Numbered from the stretch's first letter, positions 1-8,698 are shown. The stretch is DNA of 64,000 nucleotides from an uncultured Treponema sp. (GCA_947165895.1 CAMVCB010000003.1:333674-397673); one strand, 5' to 3'. Translations and numbers: made by a program. The notes: generated from the sequence alone by a model not told the origin.

Positions 1-222
1 AACCGGACAGGCGAAGAACTTTTGAAAAAAGCGCTTGAAGAAGGCCTGGCAGAATCCCAAAATCCGCGGCTGGAGGTCGGACTTCTGATATCGGGACTCT
101 GGGGCTGCATAGAACAGGTTCTTTTGAAAAAAAGCAATGTTGAATACTGGGAAAGGGGCACAGCCTTTACAGATGCCTTTATCGACCTCTGGATGAAATC
201 AATTTTTCCTGCCGACCGCTAA
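1..222 (+). CDS. C-terminal part of a TetR-like regulator (5' end outside window)
   Basis: The reading frame is open from base 1, so this is the tail of a gene that starts before the window; the internal TTG at 22 is not needed as a start. The visible 73 residues are helical, with a run around LISGLWGCIEQVLL followed by an aromatic segment ending FIDLWMKSIFPADR. This resembles the last two helices of the ligand-binding domain of TetR-family repressors. The DNA-binding half is not visible, so the family is an inference. It converges on tonB with only a few bases between the stops. Confidence 0.4.
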   Translation, partial: NRTGEELLKKALEEGLAESQNPRLEVGLLISGLWGCIEQVLLKKSNVEYWERGTAFTDAFIDLWMKSIFPADR

Positions 223-226
223 GCTG

Positions 227-835
227 TTAATTCAGCGTAAATTTTACCGGGTAGCGGTAACGGACAGCGCAGGCTTTTCCGTTGGCATTTGCCGGAATGC
301 AGGTAATTCCCTGCAGGGCAGAAAGGGCCGCCTGGGCAAAACCGTGGCCGGGATCCTTCAAAACCTTGATGTTTTTTATCTGACCTTTGCTGTCAATAAA
401 AAGCTCCAGGTAAACGACCGCCTCAATTCCCTGCTTCAAGGCCATAGGCGGATAAACAATCCGTGAAAGAACCTCCCGGCCCGGAATCACCGGCACAGTA
501 GAAATCTTATGCTGGGGAAGATATTCAATCTGCTCTTCTTCCCTTACAACCTCTTCCTTTGTTTCAAGGATTTTTTCAGAGGCCTTAGGCTGATTAGAAA
601 CCTTTACGACATCTTTTTTTTCTACAGGCTTTGGAGCCGGCTTTACATATTCCTGAACATCCACCAGCTTAAAAACTTCCGCTTCACGAAAATCCACCGT
701 CTCCACAGAATCGGCCTTGCTGGAAAAATTAAAAAAGCAGATTGCCCCTACATGAAGAAAAAGCACCAGGACAAAAAGAAGGGGCCGTGTCAGCGGAGCC
801 AGCCTTGTAAATCTTGCAATCGTATTTTCACTCAT
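227..835 (-). CDS. tonB: TonB family energy transducer
   Basis: 202 residues. One N-terminal membrane segment (about residues 18-36) is followed by a Pro/Lys/Glu-rich periplasmic stretch (about 60-110) and a TonB C-terminal domain from about 120, with the typical RIVYPPMALKQGIEAVVYLE region and a YPVKFTLN end. TonB spans the periplasm and passes the proton-motive energy of ExbB/ExbD to outer-membrane transporters. The start follows GGAGAGG and lies one base after the upstream exbD stop, so it is the last gene of an exbB-exbD-exbD-tonB operon. No TonB-dependent receptor is in the window, so the cargo is unknown. Confidence 0.88.
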   Translation of the reverse strand: MSENTIARFTRLAPLTRPLLFVLVLFLHVGAICFFNFSSKADSVETVDFREAEVFKLVDVQEYVKPAPKPVEKKDVVKVSNQPKASEKILETKEEVVREEEQIEYLPQHKISTVPVIPGREVLSRIVYPPMALKQGIEAVVYLELFIDSKGQIKNIKVLKDPGHGFAQAALSALQGITCIPANANGKACAVRYRYPVKFTLN

Positions 836-836
836 T

Positions 837-1241
837 TTAAGTCCTCTCCTTAATCACAAAGCTGACAACCCTGTGCTGCAGATTCTGCAAAACCGAAACC
901 ACGGAATTTACATATTTGTAAGGCGTGTCCTTATCAGCAATAATGTGAATCCTCACTCCGGGATTTTCAGCAATGGCCCCTACAATTGCGCGTTCCAGCC
1001 CGATTCCGTCAAGAATTTCTCCGTCAGCAGAAACCAGCCCGTTTTTCTGAACCCAGATTTCAAAGTTCTTATCTGCCTGAGTTCTTTCAAGTATCCTGCT
1101 TTCCGGATAATTAATTTTTTCTTCATAACGCTGATTCATAAGCGAAATCAGCATGATAAAAATCAAAAGCAGAAAGCCTATATCCGACATTGAAGAAGTT
1201 GTAATCGAAGGATTTCTTCTCTTTTTTTTGATGTTAACCAT
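837..1241 (-). CDS. exbD: ExbD/TolR family biopolymer transport protein (second copy)
   Basis: 134 residues from the ATG at 1241. A longer in-frame start at 1343 would run into the preceding exbD gene, and the 1241 ATG has a purine-rich GAGGAAGAG stretch just upstream, so I chose it. The N-terminus is basic (KKKRRNPS), then comes one membrane helix (SDIGFLLLIFIMLISLM) with the Asp expected in ExbD/TolR helices, then a periplasmic domain with the IHIIADKDTPY motif. It is the second of two adjacent ExbD-like proteins, an arrangement seen in other ExbBDD-TonB operons. Partner of ExbB in proton-driven energy transfer at the inner membrane. Confidence 0.85.
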   Translation of the reverse strand: MVNIKKKRRNPSITTSSMSDIGFLLLIFIMLISLMNQRYEEKINYPESRILERTQADKNFEIWVQKNGLVSADGEILDGIGLERAIVGAIAENPGVRIHIIADKDTPYKYVNSVVSVLQNLQHRVVSFVIKERT

Positions 1242-1255
1242 TTTCTCTCTTCCTC

Positions 1256-1660
1256 TTAATCGTCCGTCATTCTGAAGGAAAAATTTTCTACCCGGCATTT
1301 TCTGATTGCAGAAATTACGTCCACTACCTTCTGGTAGGCACATTCACTGTCAATTGAAAGCAGAAATGTAAGATTAGGCCAGGTTCTCAATTTTTCTTCA
1401 ATTCTTGTTGTAAGGTCAGAAATATTAATTTCCTTCCCCTCCATAATTATTTTTCCGTCTGCTTCAAGGCAACACTTAAAAATATCTTCCGTGTTTACGA
1501 CAATCGGCTTTTCTTTGGACGGCAGATTGAGCAGAAAGCCCTTGTTCACATTAAAACCCGCAATCACAATAAAAAAGATAATCAAAAGAAAGGAAAGGTC
1601 GTTCAGGGAGCCGGAAGATCCTGCATCCTCTACCTTGTGACGCACAAAACGCTTAATCAT
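1256..1660 (-). CDS. exbD: ExbD/TolR family biopolymer transport protein (first copy)
   Basis: 134 residues: a short cytoplasmic N-terminus, one membrane helix (LNDLSFLLIIFFIVIAGF) containing the conserved Asp, and a periplasmic domain with FLLSIDSECAYQKVVDVI, the same motif region as its neighbour (IHIIADKDTPYKYV). The two ExbD proteins are clearly different in sequence, so this is an old duplication, possibly giving a mixed dimer. It lies between exbB and the second exbD with short gaps on the same strand. Confidence 0.87.
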   Translation of the reverse strand: MIKRFVRHKVEDAGSSGSLNDLSFLLIIFFIVIAGFNVNKGFLLNLPSKEKPIVVNTEDIFKCCLEADGKIIMEGKEINISDLTTRIEEKLRTWPNLTFLLSIDSECAYQKVVDVISAIRKCRVENFSFRMTDD

Positions 1661-1682
1661 TTTAAATCTCCCCTGAAAATCC

Positions 1683-2309
1683 TTATGCTCCCATCAGCTC
1701 TGGAACAAGGTCGTTGATTGCCTTGGAGGTTTCAGCCGCAAAAGTATCTACCTTCTGAATCAAAAGGTTATAGGCAACAAGGGCAATGATTGCAATAATC
1801 AGACCAAATACAGTTGTGATTAGGGCTTCGTAAATGCCCCCTGCCACCAGCTGCGCATTTACATCAGTGGCAGTCGCAATTGACTGAAAGGCCCCGATCA
1901 TTCCAGAAACAGTACCCAAAAAGCCTGTAAGTGGTGCAAGTGAAGAAAGGGCTGTAAGATAGTTAAAGCCGTTTTCCATACGGCGCAGACGTTCCTGTTC
2001 CTCAGCTTCTGCCGCCCTTTCCATGCGGTTTTCACCAAATTTTGCGTTCTGCAAAAGTGCCAGCAGAATTGTCGCAACTGTCTGTTTGTGAGAATATGAA
2101 GCCAGATATTTTTCTGCCTCATCCTTTTTGTTTTCAATAAGAAAGTTTTTTACGCGGTCCGAAATAGGGCTGACCTTGCAGTCATGCCATGCAAGATAAA
2201 TGCAGCGTTCAATGACAATCGCAATTGTCGCAACCGAAAAGGCAAGAAGAACCCACATAAAAGGGCCGCCAAGCTTGAATAACTCAATTAAACTGAATCC
2301 GTTTTCCAT
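1683..2309 (-). CDS. exbB: MotA/TolQ/ExbB proton channel family protein
   Basis: 208 residues with three predicted membrane segments: near residues 14-32, about 118-140, and about 160-185. The signature LSSLAPLTGFLGTVSGMIGAFQ and the later GIYEALITTVFGLIIAI are typical of the ExbB/TolQ channel core. It forms the proton channel with ExbD and powers TonB. A strong AAGAGGAGA ribosome binding site precedes the ATG. It is the first gene of the energy-transducing group. nudC lies 77 bases upstream on the same strand and may be co-transcribed. Confidence 0.92.
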   Translation of the reverse strand: MENGFSLIELFKLGGPFMWVLLAFSVATIAIVIERCIYLAWHDCKVSPISDRVKNFLIENKKDEAEKYLASYSHKQTVATILLALLQNAKFGENRMERAAEAEEQERLRRMENGFNYLTALSSLAPLTGFLGTVSGMIGAFQSIATATDVNAQLVAGGIYEALITTVFGLIIAIIALVAYNLLIQKVDTFAAETSKAINDLVPELMGA

Positions 2310-2386
2310 TTTTAATCTCCTCTTATTTTATAGGACACCTCAAGTCTGGAAAACTGTCACTTTTTTACTGAGTTTTTTATATGATT

Positions 2387-3145
2387 TTAAATTTCCCCGT
2401 GAATAAGCTGATAGGCAATCGAGCCCGGTTTTGGACTTGCCGGGCAGTTATTTCTGTCAAACCACTGGGCATCAGTCAGCTCTTCTTTTTGAAGCACAAT
2501 ATCGCCGCTTTCATATTCAGCCGTAAAACCAAGCATCAGCTGATCCGGGAAAGGCCAGCTCTGACTTCCGCGATAGAGAATGTTTTTTACCTTAAGGCCG
2601 GTTTCTTCAAAAATTTCCCGTTCAACCGCGTGCTCGGCAGATTCTCCTGCCTCAATAAAGCCCGCAATACAGGCATAAATATCCTGATTTCTCTGGGCAT
2701 GGCGGGCAAGGAGGATTTTATCACCCTTTGTAACAAGAACAATGATGCAGGGTTCAATATGAGGGAAGGAAATCGTCTTACATTCCGGGCAGATTCTGGC
2801 AGTCAAAAGAGGATGCTCATCCAGTTTTTTTCCGCACTTCTGGCAGAATTTATGGGAAATACGCCAGTTCAAGAGGGATTTTCCCCTGAAAACCTGAAAT
2901 TTTATATCTTCATTATCAGAATTTTCTGCAAAAAACTCGCGCAGAGGGATGCTTTTATAAGCGTCACCTAATTTTTCTGCCGAAGAAAGCCCCAGAACTT
3001 TTATACCGGTCTGTTTTTCTTCAAAATATTCCAGCAGTGGATTTTCAGCTTTAATCTTTTCAAACTCTGAAAATTCCGGCAAAGAACCATCAGCCTTCAA
3101 AACAATATCTTTTTCAAAAAGAACAAAAGCCCTTTCCTGCATCAA
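2387..3145 (-). CDS. nudC: NAD+ diphosphatase (NADH pyrophosphatase, Nudix family)
   Basis: 252 residues. A four-cysteine zinc ribbon (CQKCGKK...CPEC, about residues 98-120) precedes a complete Nudix box, GFIEAGESAEHAVEREIFEE (about 165-184), and the NudC-specific SQSWPFPDQLMLGF segment, close to the family signature SQPWPFPxS. NudC hydrolyses NADH or NAD+ to NMN and AMP and removes NAD caps from RNA in other bacteria. The length matches the family (about 255-280). It sits between the aldehyde dehydrogenase and exbB on the minus strand; no functional link to TonB is obvious. Confidence 0.93.
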   Translation of the reverse strand: MMQERAFVLFEKDIVLKADGSLPEFSEFEKIKAENPLLEYFEEKQTGIKVLGLSSAEKLGDAYKSIPLREFFAENSDNEDIKFQVFRGKSLLNWRISHKFCQKCGKKLDEHPLLTARICPECKTISFPHIEPCIIVLVTKGDKILLARHAQRNQDIYACIAGFIEAGESAEHAVEREIFEETGLKVKNILYRGSQSWPFPDQLMLGFTAEYESGDIVLQKEELTDAQWFDRNNCPASPKPGSIAYQLIHGEI

Positions 3146-3189
3146 AAAGCCTCCTGCTTTCTATTTTGCAATTATTTATGTTATTATCT

Positions 3190-4548
3190 TTACATAAAAA
3201 GGCGGAGAACCGCTCTTTTAAAGTCTGTCAAAGGCTGATAGCGGATAGGAATATCAATCAGCGTTGAAGCCTTAACAATCGCTTTTGGATGACTAAAGGT
3301 TTCAAAAGAATAATTTCCGTGGTAAATTCCCATTCCGGAATCACCAATGCCGCCAAAAGGAAGATTATGATTGGTAACGTGAATTACAACATCATTTACG
3401 CAGGCATCGCCGAACTGTAAACCGTAAAGAAAACGCTTTTCTTCATTCTTATTACTGGTAAAGAGGTATAGAGCCAGCGGATGGGGATTTTTCTGAATAA
3501 AATTAAAGGCCTGGTCAAGATTTTCAACGCTAATCAGGGGAAGCAGAGGACCAAAAATTTCTTCCTTCATAACGGCATCATCTTCGGTAACTCCGTCCAT
3601 TATTACAGGAGAAATTTTCAAGGCAGCCGGGTCACTTTCACCGCCAAAAATCACCTTACTTTTGTCAATCAGACCGCAAAGTCTGTCAAAATGCCTTTTA
3701 TTTATGATTTTTCCGTAATTTTCATTTGAAAGGGGCTTTTCCCCGTACATTTTTACGATTTCATCTTTCAGATATTTTATGAAATCATCATGCACGGCTT
3801 TTTCGATTATAACATAATCCGGCGCAACACAAGTCTGACCTACATTCAGGAATTTTCCAAAAGCTACCCGGCGGGCCGCAAGCCTGAGATTACAGTTTCT
3901 GCTTATGATGGCAGGAGATTTTCCACCCAGCTCTAGGGTCACCGGCGTAAGATGGGCAGCAGCCTTTTCCATCACATATCTGCCCACATTTGTATTTCCC
4001 GTATAAAAAATATAGTCAAACTTTTCTTCAAGCAAAGCCTTACATTCTTCAGCTCCGCCATTTACAAAGCAGACAAGCTCTTTTGGAAAAGTTTCTTCTA
4101 TTATTTTTGTCATTATACCTGTTGTTGCAGGAGAAAGCTCAGAAGGCTTTACCACACAGCAGTTTCCGGCAGCCAGGGCATCGGCCAAAGGCTCAAGAGT
4201 CAAAAGGAAGGGATAATTCCACGGCGAAATAATAAGCACAAGGCCGTACGGACTCTGCAAAACCTGTGATTTTGAAGGAAAAATTGACAGTGGTGAGCCG
4301 CAGCGCTCAGGACGCATGTGCTTTTTAAGATTTTTAAGATTATAGGCAATATCATCATAAAAAAGCCCTATTTCAGACATAAAGCTTTCTGCTTCTGATT
4401 TTCCAAGATCCGATTTTAGTGCAGCGATGATTTCGTTTTCGTTTTTCTTAACACAATCTCTAAGCTTTTTAAGAGAATCTCTGCGGGCCTCGTAGGAAAG
4501 TGTTTTTCCACTTTCAAAGAATTCTCTCTGCTTATCAATTAAGACCAT
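3190..4548 (-). CDS. Aldehyde dehydrogenase (class 3 / coniferyl aldehyde type)
   Basis: 452 residues from the ATG at 4548, which has GGGAGAG six bases upstream. A TTG at 4563 in the same frame would place that site inside the gene, so I rejected it. The NAD(P)-dependent aldehyde dehydrogenase fold is clear: SPWNYPFLLTLEPLADALAAGN near residue 105, catalytic Glu206 in TLELGGKSP and catalytic Cys240 in NVGQTCVAPDY. Short, C-terminally hydrophobic members of this kind oxidise medium- and long-chain or aromatic aldehydes. The substrate cannot be told from sequence. It heads the minus-strand run that continues into nudC. Confidence 0.92.
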   Translation of the reverse strand: MVLIDKQREFFESGKTLSYEARRDSLKKLRDCVKKNENEIIAALKSDLGKSEAESFMSEIGLFYDDIAYNLKNLKKHMRPERCGSPLSIFPSKSQVLQSPYGLVLIISPWNYPFLLTLEPLADALAAGNCCVVKPSELSPATTGIMTKIIEETFPKELVCFVNGGAEECKALLEEKFDYIFYTGNTNVGRYVMEKAAAHLTPVTLELGGKSPAIISRNCNLRLAARRVAFGKFLNVGQTCVAPDYVIIEKAVHDDFIKYLKDEIVKMYGEKPLSNENYGKIINKRHFDRLCGLIDKSKVIFGGESDPAALKISPVIMDGVTEDDAVMKEEIFGPLLPLISVENLDQAFNFIQKNPHPLALYLFTSNKNEEKRFLYGLQFGDACVNDVVIHVTNHNLPFGGIGDSGMGIYHGNYSFETFSHPKAIVKASTLIDIPIRYQPLTDFKRAVLRLFM

Positions 4549-4747
4549 TTTTTTCTCTCCCAAATTTTTTTACTTTTAGTATATTTCAAAAAAGTAAATA
4601 TGATAACAGTAAATTAAGTAAAAAAAAACATTTTATTAGAAAAAAAGGTTATTTTTTGATTTTTCTGCCAGCTTTGTCCGCAAATATTTTTCATTTTAAT
4701 ATTTATAGTATTGATAATTTTGTCTAGTTAAAGCATTTGTCTTATAT

Positions 4748-4753
4748 TATAAT
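4748..4753 (+). promoter_or_regulatory. -10 element upstream of the TAXI importer
   Basis: A TATAAT hexamer lies about 36 bases before the ATG of the TAXI-binding-protein gene, inside an AT-rich 240-base gap between two divergent genes. No convincing TTGACA partner was seen at 16-18 bases. An AGAGG stretch about six bases before the ATG serves as ribosome binding site. The rest of the gap (4549-4747) shows only AT-rich sequence. Confidence 0.5.
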
Positions 4754-4789
4754 ATTGCCTGAAGAAATATTAAAAAAAGAGGTTCCCAC

Positions 4790-5737
4790 ATGAAAAAAAT
4801 CACTTTAATTGGTGCCCTTCTGGCAGGATTAATTGCTCTCTCAGGCTGTAATGAAAATAAAAATTACATTCTTGCTACAGGCGGTACTTCAGGTACTTAC
4901 TATCCTTTTGGCGGCGCAATCGCCAATATCTGGAACACAAAAATTGAAAAAATGAATGTAACTGCACAGGCAACTGGTGCATCTGCTGAAAATCTCCGGC
5001 TTATTTCAAAGGGTGATGCAGAATTCGCAACCGTTCAGAATGATGTAATGGATTATGCCTACAACGGAACAGATATGTTTGAAGGTCAGAAGCTTCCAAA
5101 CCTTGCTTCAATCGGTACCTTGTATCCTGAAGTAGTTCAGATTGCGGCCTCTGCTTCAAGCGGAATTAAGACTATTGATGATTTGAGGGGAAAGCGTGTA
5201 TCGGTAGGTGATGCCGGATCTGGCGTTGAATTTAATGCAAAACAGATTCTAGAAGGCTACGGTATTTCTTTTTCTGACATCAAAAAGAACAACCTTTCAT
5301 TTAAGGAATCTGCAGAAGGACTTCAGAACGGAACTCTTGATGCATGTTTTGTAACTGCCGGCGTTCCTAACTCTGCCCTGCAGGAACTTGCCTTTACAGC
5401 AGGTCTTGTACTTATTCCTGTAAACGGAGAAAAAGCTTATGCCATCTGTGCAAAATACGGCTTCTATACAAAAACTGTAATTCCTGCCGGAACTTACAAG
5501 GGAACTGACGCAGACACAGAAGCACTTGCAATCAAGGCAACTCTGGCCGTAAATGCCAATCTTGATGAAAACACAGTTTATACCATGACAAAGACACTTT
5601 TTGAAAACCTCGATGAACTTGGCGCTGCACACGCTAAAGGAAAGGAAGTTACTGCAAAATCTGCCGTAACAGGAATTTCTGTTCCATTCCATCCTGGTGC
5701 TGCAAAATACTTTAAAGAAATTGGTCTTTTGAACTAG
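4790..5737 (+). CDS. TAXI family TRAP transporter solute-binding lipoprotein
   Basis: 315 residues. The N-terminus is a lipoprotein signal with lipobox LSGC (Cys20). The mature part starts with ILATGGTSGTYYPFGGAIANIW, the hallmark of TAXI (TRAP-associated extracytoplasmic immunogenic) receptors, and later has the GKRVSVGDAGSGVEFNA segment. It captures a small anionic solute outside the membrane and hands it to the fused TRAP permease two genes downstream. Known TAXI substrates include glutamate and other dicarboxylates; the substrate here is unknown. First gene of a three-gene operon. Confidence 0.93.
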   Translation: MKKITLIGALLAGLIALSGCNENKNYILATGGTSGTYYPFGGAIANIWNTKIEKMNVTAQATGASAENLRLISKGDAEFATVQNDVMDYAYNGTDMFEGQKLPNLASIGTLYPEVVQIAASASSGIKTIDDLRGKRVSVGDAGSGVEFNAKQILEGYGISFSDIKKNNLSFKESAEGLQNGTLDACFVTAGVPNSALQELAFTAGLVLIPVNGEKAYAICAKYGFYTKTVIPAGTYKGTDADTEALAIKATLAVNANLDENTVYTMTKTLFENLDELGAAHAKGKEVTAKSAVTGISVPFHPGAAKYFKEIGLLN

Positions 5738-5755
5738 GGAAATCTCAATCCCCTG

Positions 5756-6262
5756 ATGAAAAAACTTTTGTTTTTTACAGTGTCCGCCCTAATTCTGGCA
5801 GCCAGCCTGCCAGTAAAACGGGCGCTGTTAATCTCAAACCGAAAGAATCATTCAGAAAAAATTTATTCAATAAATGCCGTCAGCCAGGGCTTTTCTGTAA
5901 ATTACACCCATTCTGTAAACAAGGGTCGTGTTCACGATTACTACCGGGTTCTGCCTTCCGGTAATCTTGAGCTTTATAAAACCCGCTTCGTTTCTTATGG
6001 AGCCGGAATTCCAGAGCCTTATGAAACAGAGGGGGCAGAATTTCTTGTTACAGAGGACGGTTATATTATCCAAAAGCTGGACAGAAGACTTCCATGCCTT
6101 GTTATGGCAGTCGGCCTGATTGCAGAACATTCTGTAACAGTTGGTGACAGTGAATTTTTTCTGAAGGATTTTTTTAAGCCTCAGACAAGCCTTGAATTCC
6201 GGGTAAAAAGGCTTTCAATTTTAAAAATTATTTCTACAAGGAGTCCGATAGATGGATATTGA
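5756..6262 (+). CDS. DUF1850 domain protein of a TAXI-TRAP operon
   Basis: 168 residues with an N-terminal hydrophobic segment (about residues 3-18), then a small domain with NAVSQGFSVNYTHSVNKGRVHDYY, matching DUF1850. Such proteins are regularly found between a TAXI binding protein and a fused TRAP permease; their role is unknown. It starts 18 bases after the binding-protein stop and its last 11 bases overlap the permease start, so the three are co-transcribed and probably translationally coupled. Confidence 0.8.
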   Translation: MKKLLFFTVSALILAASLPVKRALLISNRKNHSEKIYSINAVSQGFSVNYTHSVNKGRVHDYYRVLPSGNLELYKTRFVSYGAGIPEPYETEGAEFLVTEDGYIIQKLDRRLPCLVMAVGLIAEHSVTVGDSEFFLKDFFKPQTSLEFRVKRLSILKIISTRSPIDGY

Positions 6263-8285
6263 CAGCATTCTTCCAACAACTAACGAAGATGAAATGAAAA
6301 AACTGATGAAGGATCTGGACAGGGAACGCTCTTACCGTGAGCACAAGTGCTGGCGACAGTACATAACAGTTCTTGTTTCCATTGCTTTCTGTGCTTTCCA
6401 GCTTTACGCAACCTTAAAAGGAAGCATTCCGACTCAGATTGTACGAGCCTCCCACCTGGCATTCGTGCAGTTTCTTGCCTTTCTTCTTTTTCCGGCAAGT
6501 AAAAAAATGTCAAAAAATACTCTGCCATTCTACGACATTCTCCTTGCTTTTGCAGGAGCCGGCTGCTGGTGCTACTACATCATCAATTTTGAGCAGCTTG
6601 TAAGAAGGGCCGGTGCATACACCAGCCTGGATATTGTAATAGGAATATTTGGAATCATAATCCTTTTTGAAAGCTGCCGCCGAATCGTAGGTCTTCCAAT
6701 TATGATTATTGCCGGCTGTTTTATCCTTTATGCCTTTATCGGAAGATATCTTCCGGGCTTTTTGAATCACCGCGGCTACAGACTCAGCCGTGTTGTAAGC
6801 CATCTTTACTACACAACCGAAGGAATTATGGGAACTCCAGTCGGAGCCTGTTCAACCTTTATCTTTCTTTTTATCCTTTTTGGAGCCTTCCTGGAAAAAA
6901 CAGGAATCGGCCAGTTCTTCATTGATGCCTGTAACGCAATTGCCGGAAGCGCAAGCGGTGGCCCTGCAAAGGTAGCCGTTCTTTCTTCCGCCCTGCTGGG
7001 AACCGTATCCGGCTCTTCAGTTTCAAACACAGTAGGTTCAGGCTCCTTTACCATCCCTATGATGAAAAAGCTTGGCTACCGCGGTGAGTTTGCAGGCGCA
7101 GTAGAAGCCGCAGCCTCAACCGGCGGACAGCTCATGCCCCCTATCATGGGTGCGGCCGCCTTCCTCATGGCAGAAAGCGTCGGCGTACCATATATCACAG
7201 TCGTAAAGGCAGCCGTAATTCCGGCCCTTTTATATTTTGCCGGCATCTTCATTATGGTTCACCTTGAAGCCCACAAACGCGGACTCAAAGGTCTTCCAAA
7301 AGAAGAAATCCCAAGATTCCTTCCCCTCTTTCTGTCACGCGGCTACATGATTCTGCCCCTGCTGGTAATCATTTTCTTCCTCTGCTCAGGAAAAACAGCA
7401 ACTTATTCGGCCCTTATGGGAATCCTTTCGATTATCGTAATCGCAATTGCCGCTTCTTTTGCAGACCTTGCAAAAGGCAGAAGACCACGGTTTAACCTCC
7501 ACGATTTTGTTGATGTGCTCTGCGCCGCAGCCCGGGGAATAATCAGCGTGGCAATTGCCTGTGGAATGGCCGGAATTATTATTGGTGTTGTAACCCTTAC
7601 AGGCCTTGGACTCAAGCTTGGTGCAGGACTTGTTGCCCTGGCCCACGGAAAGCTTTTCATTACCCTGCTTCTCACAATGGTTTCTTCAATCATTCTTGGT
7701 ATGGGCGCCCCGACAACTGCAAACTACCTGATTACATCAACAATTACTGCCACCGCAATCGTCCACTGCCTTTACGGCGGCTCAGCCCCAACTCCGGAAC
7801 AGCTTTTACCCGCCCACATGTTCGCCTTCTATTTTGGAATCATCGCCGACGTTACTCCTCCGGTAGCCCTTGCAGCAATCGCCGGTGCCGCCATAGCCAG
7901 GGCCAAACCAATGCGAACCGCCGTTAACGCTACAAAGCTTGCAATCGGAGCCTTTATCGTTCCTTACATGTTCATTTACAACCCGGCAATGCTCATGATT
8001 GGTGCCGACAGCCTTTCAATCATGAGAGTGGCGCTTACCGCAATCATAGGAATGTTCGGACTCAGCGTCGCCCTTGAAGGTTATGCCTTTACCGCAACAG
8101 GCTTCCTTAATAACTTTAAGGTTTCCAAACCGGTAAAAAAATCAATGTCCCTGCTTGAACGCCTCTGCTTTATGGCTGCCGGTCTCTGCTGCATCGAATC
8201 TCATTCCATAACAGACCTTGTAGGAATGACAATTATTGTTCTTCTGATTGCTGCCCAGCTTATCCGAAGGCGAAAAGCAGCATAA
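6252..8285 (+). CDS. TRAP transporter fused permease (small plus large subunit)
   Basis: 677 residues and very hydrophobic. The N-terminal third corresponds to the four-helix small subunit and the rest to the twelve-helix DctM-like large subunit, with GSASGGPAKVAVLSSALLGT, VSGSSVSNTVGSGSFTIPMM, STGGQLMPPIMGAAAFLMAE and LGMGAPTTANYLITS as recognisable landmarks. It is the ion-driven permease for the solute bound by the TAXI lipoprotein. The ATG follows AAGGAG and lies inside the end of the DUF1850 gene. Length fits the fused family (usually 620-860). Confidence 0.94.
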   Translation: MDIDSILPTTNEDEMKKLMKDLDRERSYREHKCWRQYITVLVSIAFCAFQLYATLKGSIPTQIVRASHLAFVQFLAFLLFPASKKMSKNTLPFYDILLAFAGAGCWCYYIINFEQLVRRAGAYTSLDIVIGIFGIIILFESCRRIVGLPIMIIAGCFILYAFIGRYLPGFLNHRGYRLSRVVSHLYYTTEGIMGTPVGACSTFIFLFILFGAFLEKTGIGQFFIDACNAIAGSASGGPAKVAVLSSALLGTVSGSSVSNTVGSGSFTIPMMKKLGYRGEFAGAVEAAASTGGQLMPPIMGAAAFLMAESVGVPYITVVKAAVIPALLYFAGIFIMVHLEAHKRGLKGLPKEEIPRFLPLFLSRGYMILPLLVIIFFLCSGKTATYSALMGILSIIVIAIAASFADLAKGRRPRFNLHDFVDVLCAAARGIISVAIACGMAGIIIGVVTLTGLGLKLGAGLVALAHGKLFITLLLTMVSSIILGMGAPTTANYLITSTITATAIVHCLYGGSAPTPEQLLPAHMFAFYFGIIADVTPPVALAAIAGAAIARAKPMRTAVNATKLAIGAFIVPYMFIYNPAMLMIGADSLSIMRVALTAIIGMFGLSVALEGYAFTATGFLNNFKVSKPVKKSMSLLERLCFMAAGLCCIESHSITDLVGMTIIVLLIAAQLIRRRKAA

Positions 8286-8485
8286 TTCCAGGCCATCCTG
8301 CCCATCAGATAAATATTCAGGCGGTTCCCTGCCCTTACGCAAAAGCTCCAGGGCAGGTCGGGCGTTACGCAGTTCCGCTGACGCTCCAGCCTCTTCCCTC
8401 AGTCACTCCGTTCCTTCAGTCCAGTGGCTCGCTTCGCGCCTGCTCCATGCCCTAACCGGCTAAAGAAAAATAAACACAAATAAAT
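8286..8485. other. Intergenic stretch with GC-rich hairpin-forming sequence
   Basis: No gene is visible in this 200-base part of the gap after the TRAP permease. It holds an inverted repeat, CCTGCCC at 8328-8334 against GGGCAGG at 8351-8357, and then a GC-rich, pyrimidine-rich run of the same style as the intergenic stretches near 22.1 and 28.8 kb. No T tract follows the repeat, so I do not call it a terminator. Confidence 0.45.
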
Positions 8486-8564
8486 TGTCACACGGATTCG
8501 ATTTTCCTAACGGAAAATCCATAAAAAAAAGAAATTGCGTTAGCAATTTCCAATCCGTGTGACA
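8486..8564. repeat. Nested inverted repeat (13-bp outer stem enclosing two 8-bp hairpins)
   Basis: The outer arms, TGTCACACGGATT (8486-8498) and AATCCGTGTGACA (8552-8564), are perfect inverted repeats. Inside lie GATTTTCC/GGAAAATC (8500-8507 and 8512-8519, loop TAAC) and GAAATTGC/GCAATTTC (8531-8538 and 8543-8550, loop GTTA), both perfect. Folded as single-stranded DNA or RNA this gives a three-way junction. It lies between the TRAP operon and the decayed DUF262 remnant. Every stem is exact, so chance is unlikely; function unknown. Confidence 0.85.
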
Positions 8565-8602
8565 TCTTCCGCCCGCCTGCGAGCCATCAAAGGAGATCAA
8601 AA

Positions 8603-8698
8603 TTGAAAACACAACTTAAAACCAACATTACAATCGAAAAGCTTTGCGAAGGCTCAGAAAAGGAAATGGATGCAAATCACGAAACTCCAAGCCCATAA
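8603..8698 (+). pseudogene. Remnant of a DUF262/HNH gene (N-terminal codons joined to C-terminal scraps)
   Basis: After an AAAGGAG site a TTG-initiated frame reads MKTQLKTNITIEKLCEGSEK, then EMDANHETPSP and a stop. The first part looks like the N-terminus of DUF262 proteins, which is missing from the copy at 14.8 kb. The bases after TGCGAAGGC match 14984-15006 and then 15661-15686 of that copy, and finally the DUF2400 end at 15781. The gene has therefore collapsed by successive internal deletions at short direct repeats. It is not expected to be functional. Confidence 0.75.

Noticed and set aside
4561..4563. TTG start for the aldehyde dehydrogenase
   Set aside because: It would place the good GGGAGAG ribosome binding site inside the coding sequence; the ATG at 4548 fits.
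7386..7693. Two overlapping antisense frames inside the TRAP permease gene
   Set aside because: Mutually exclusive shadows of an intact membrane protein gene; no start signals.
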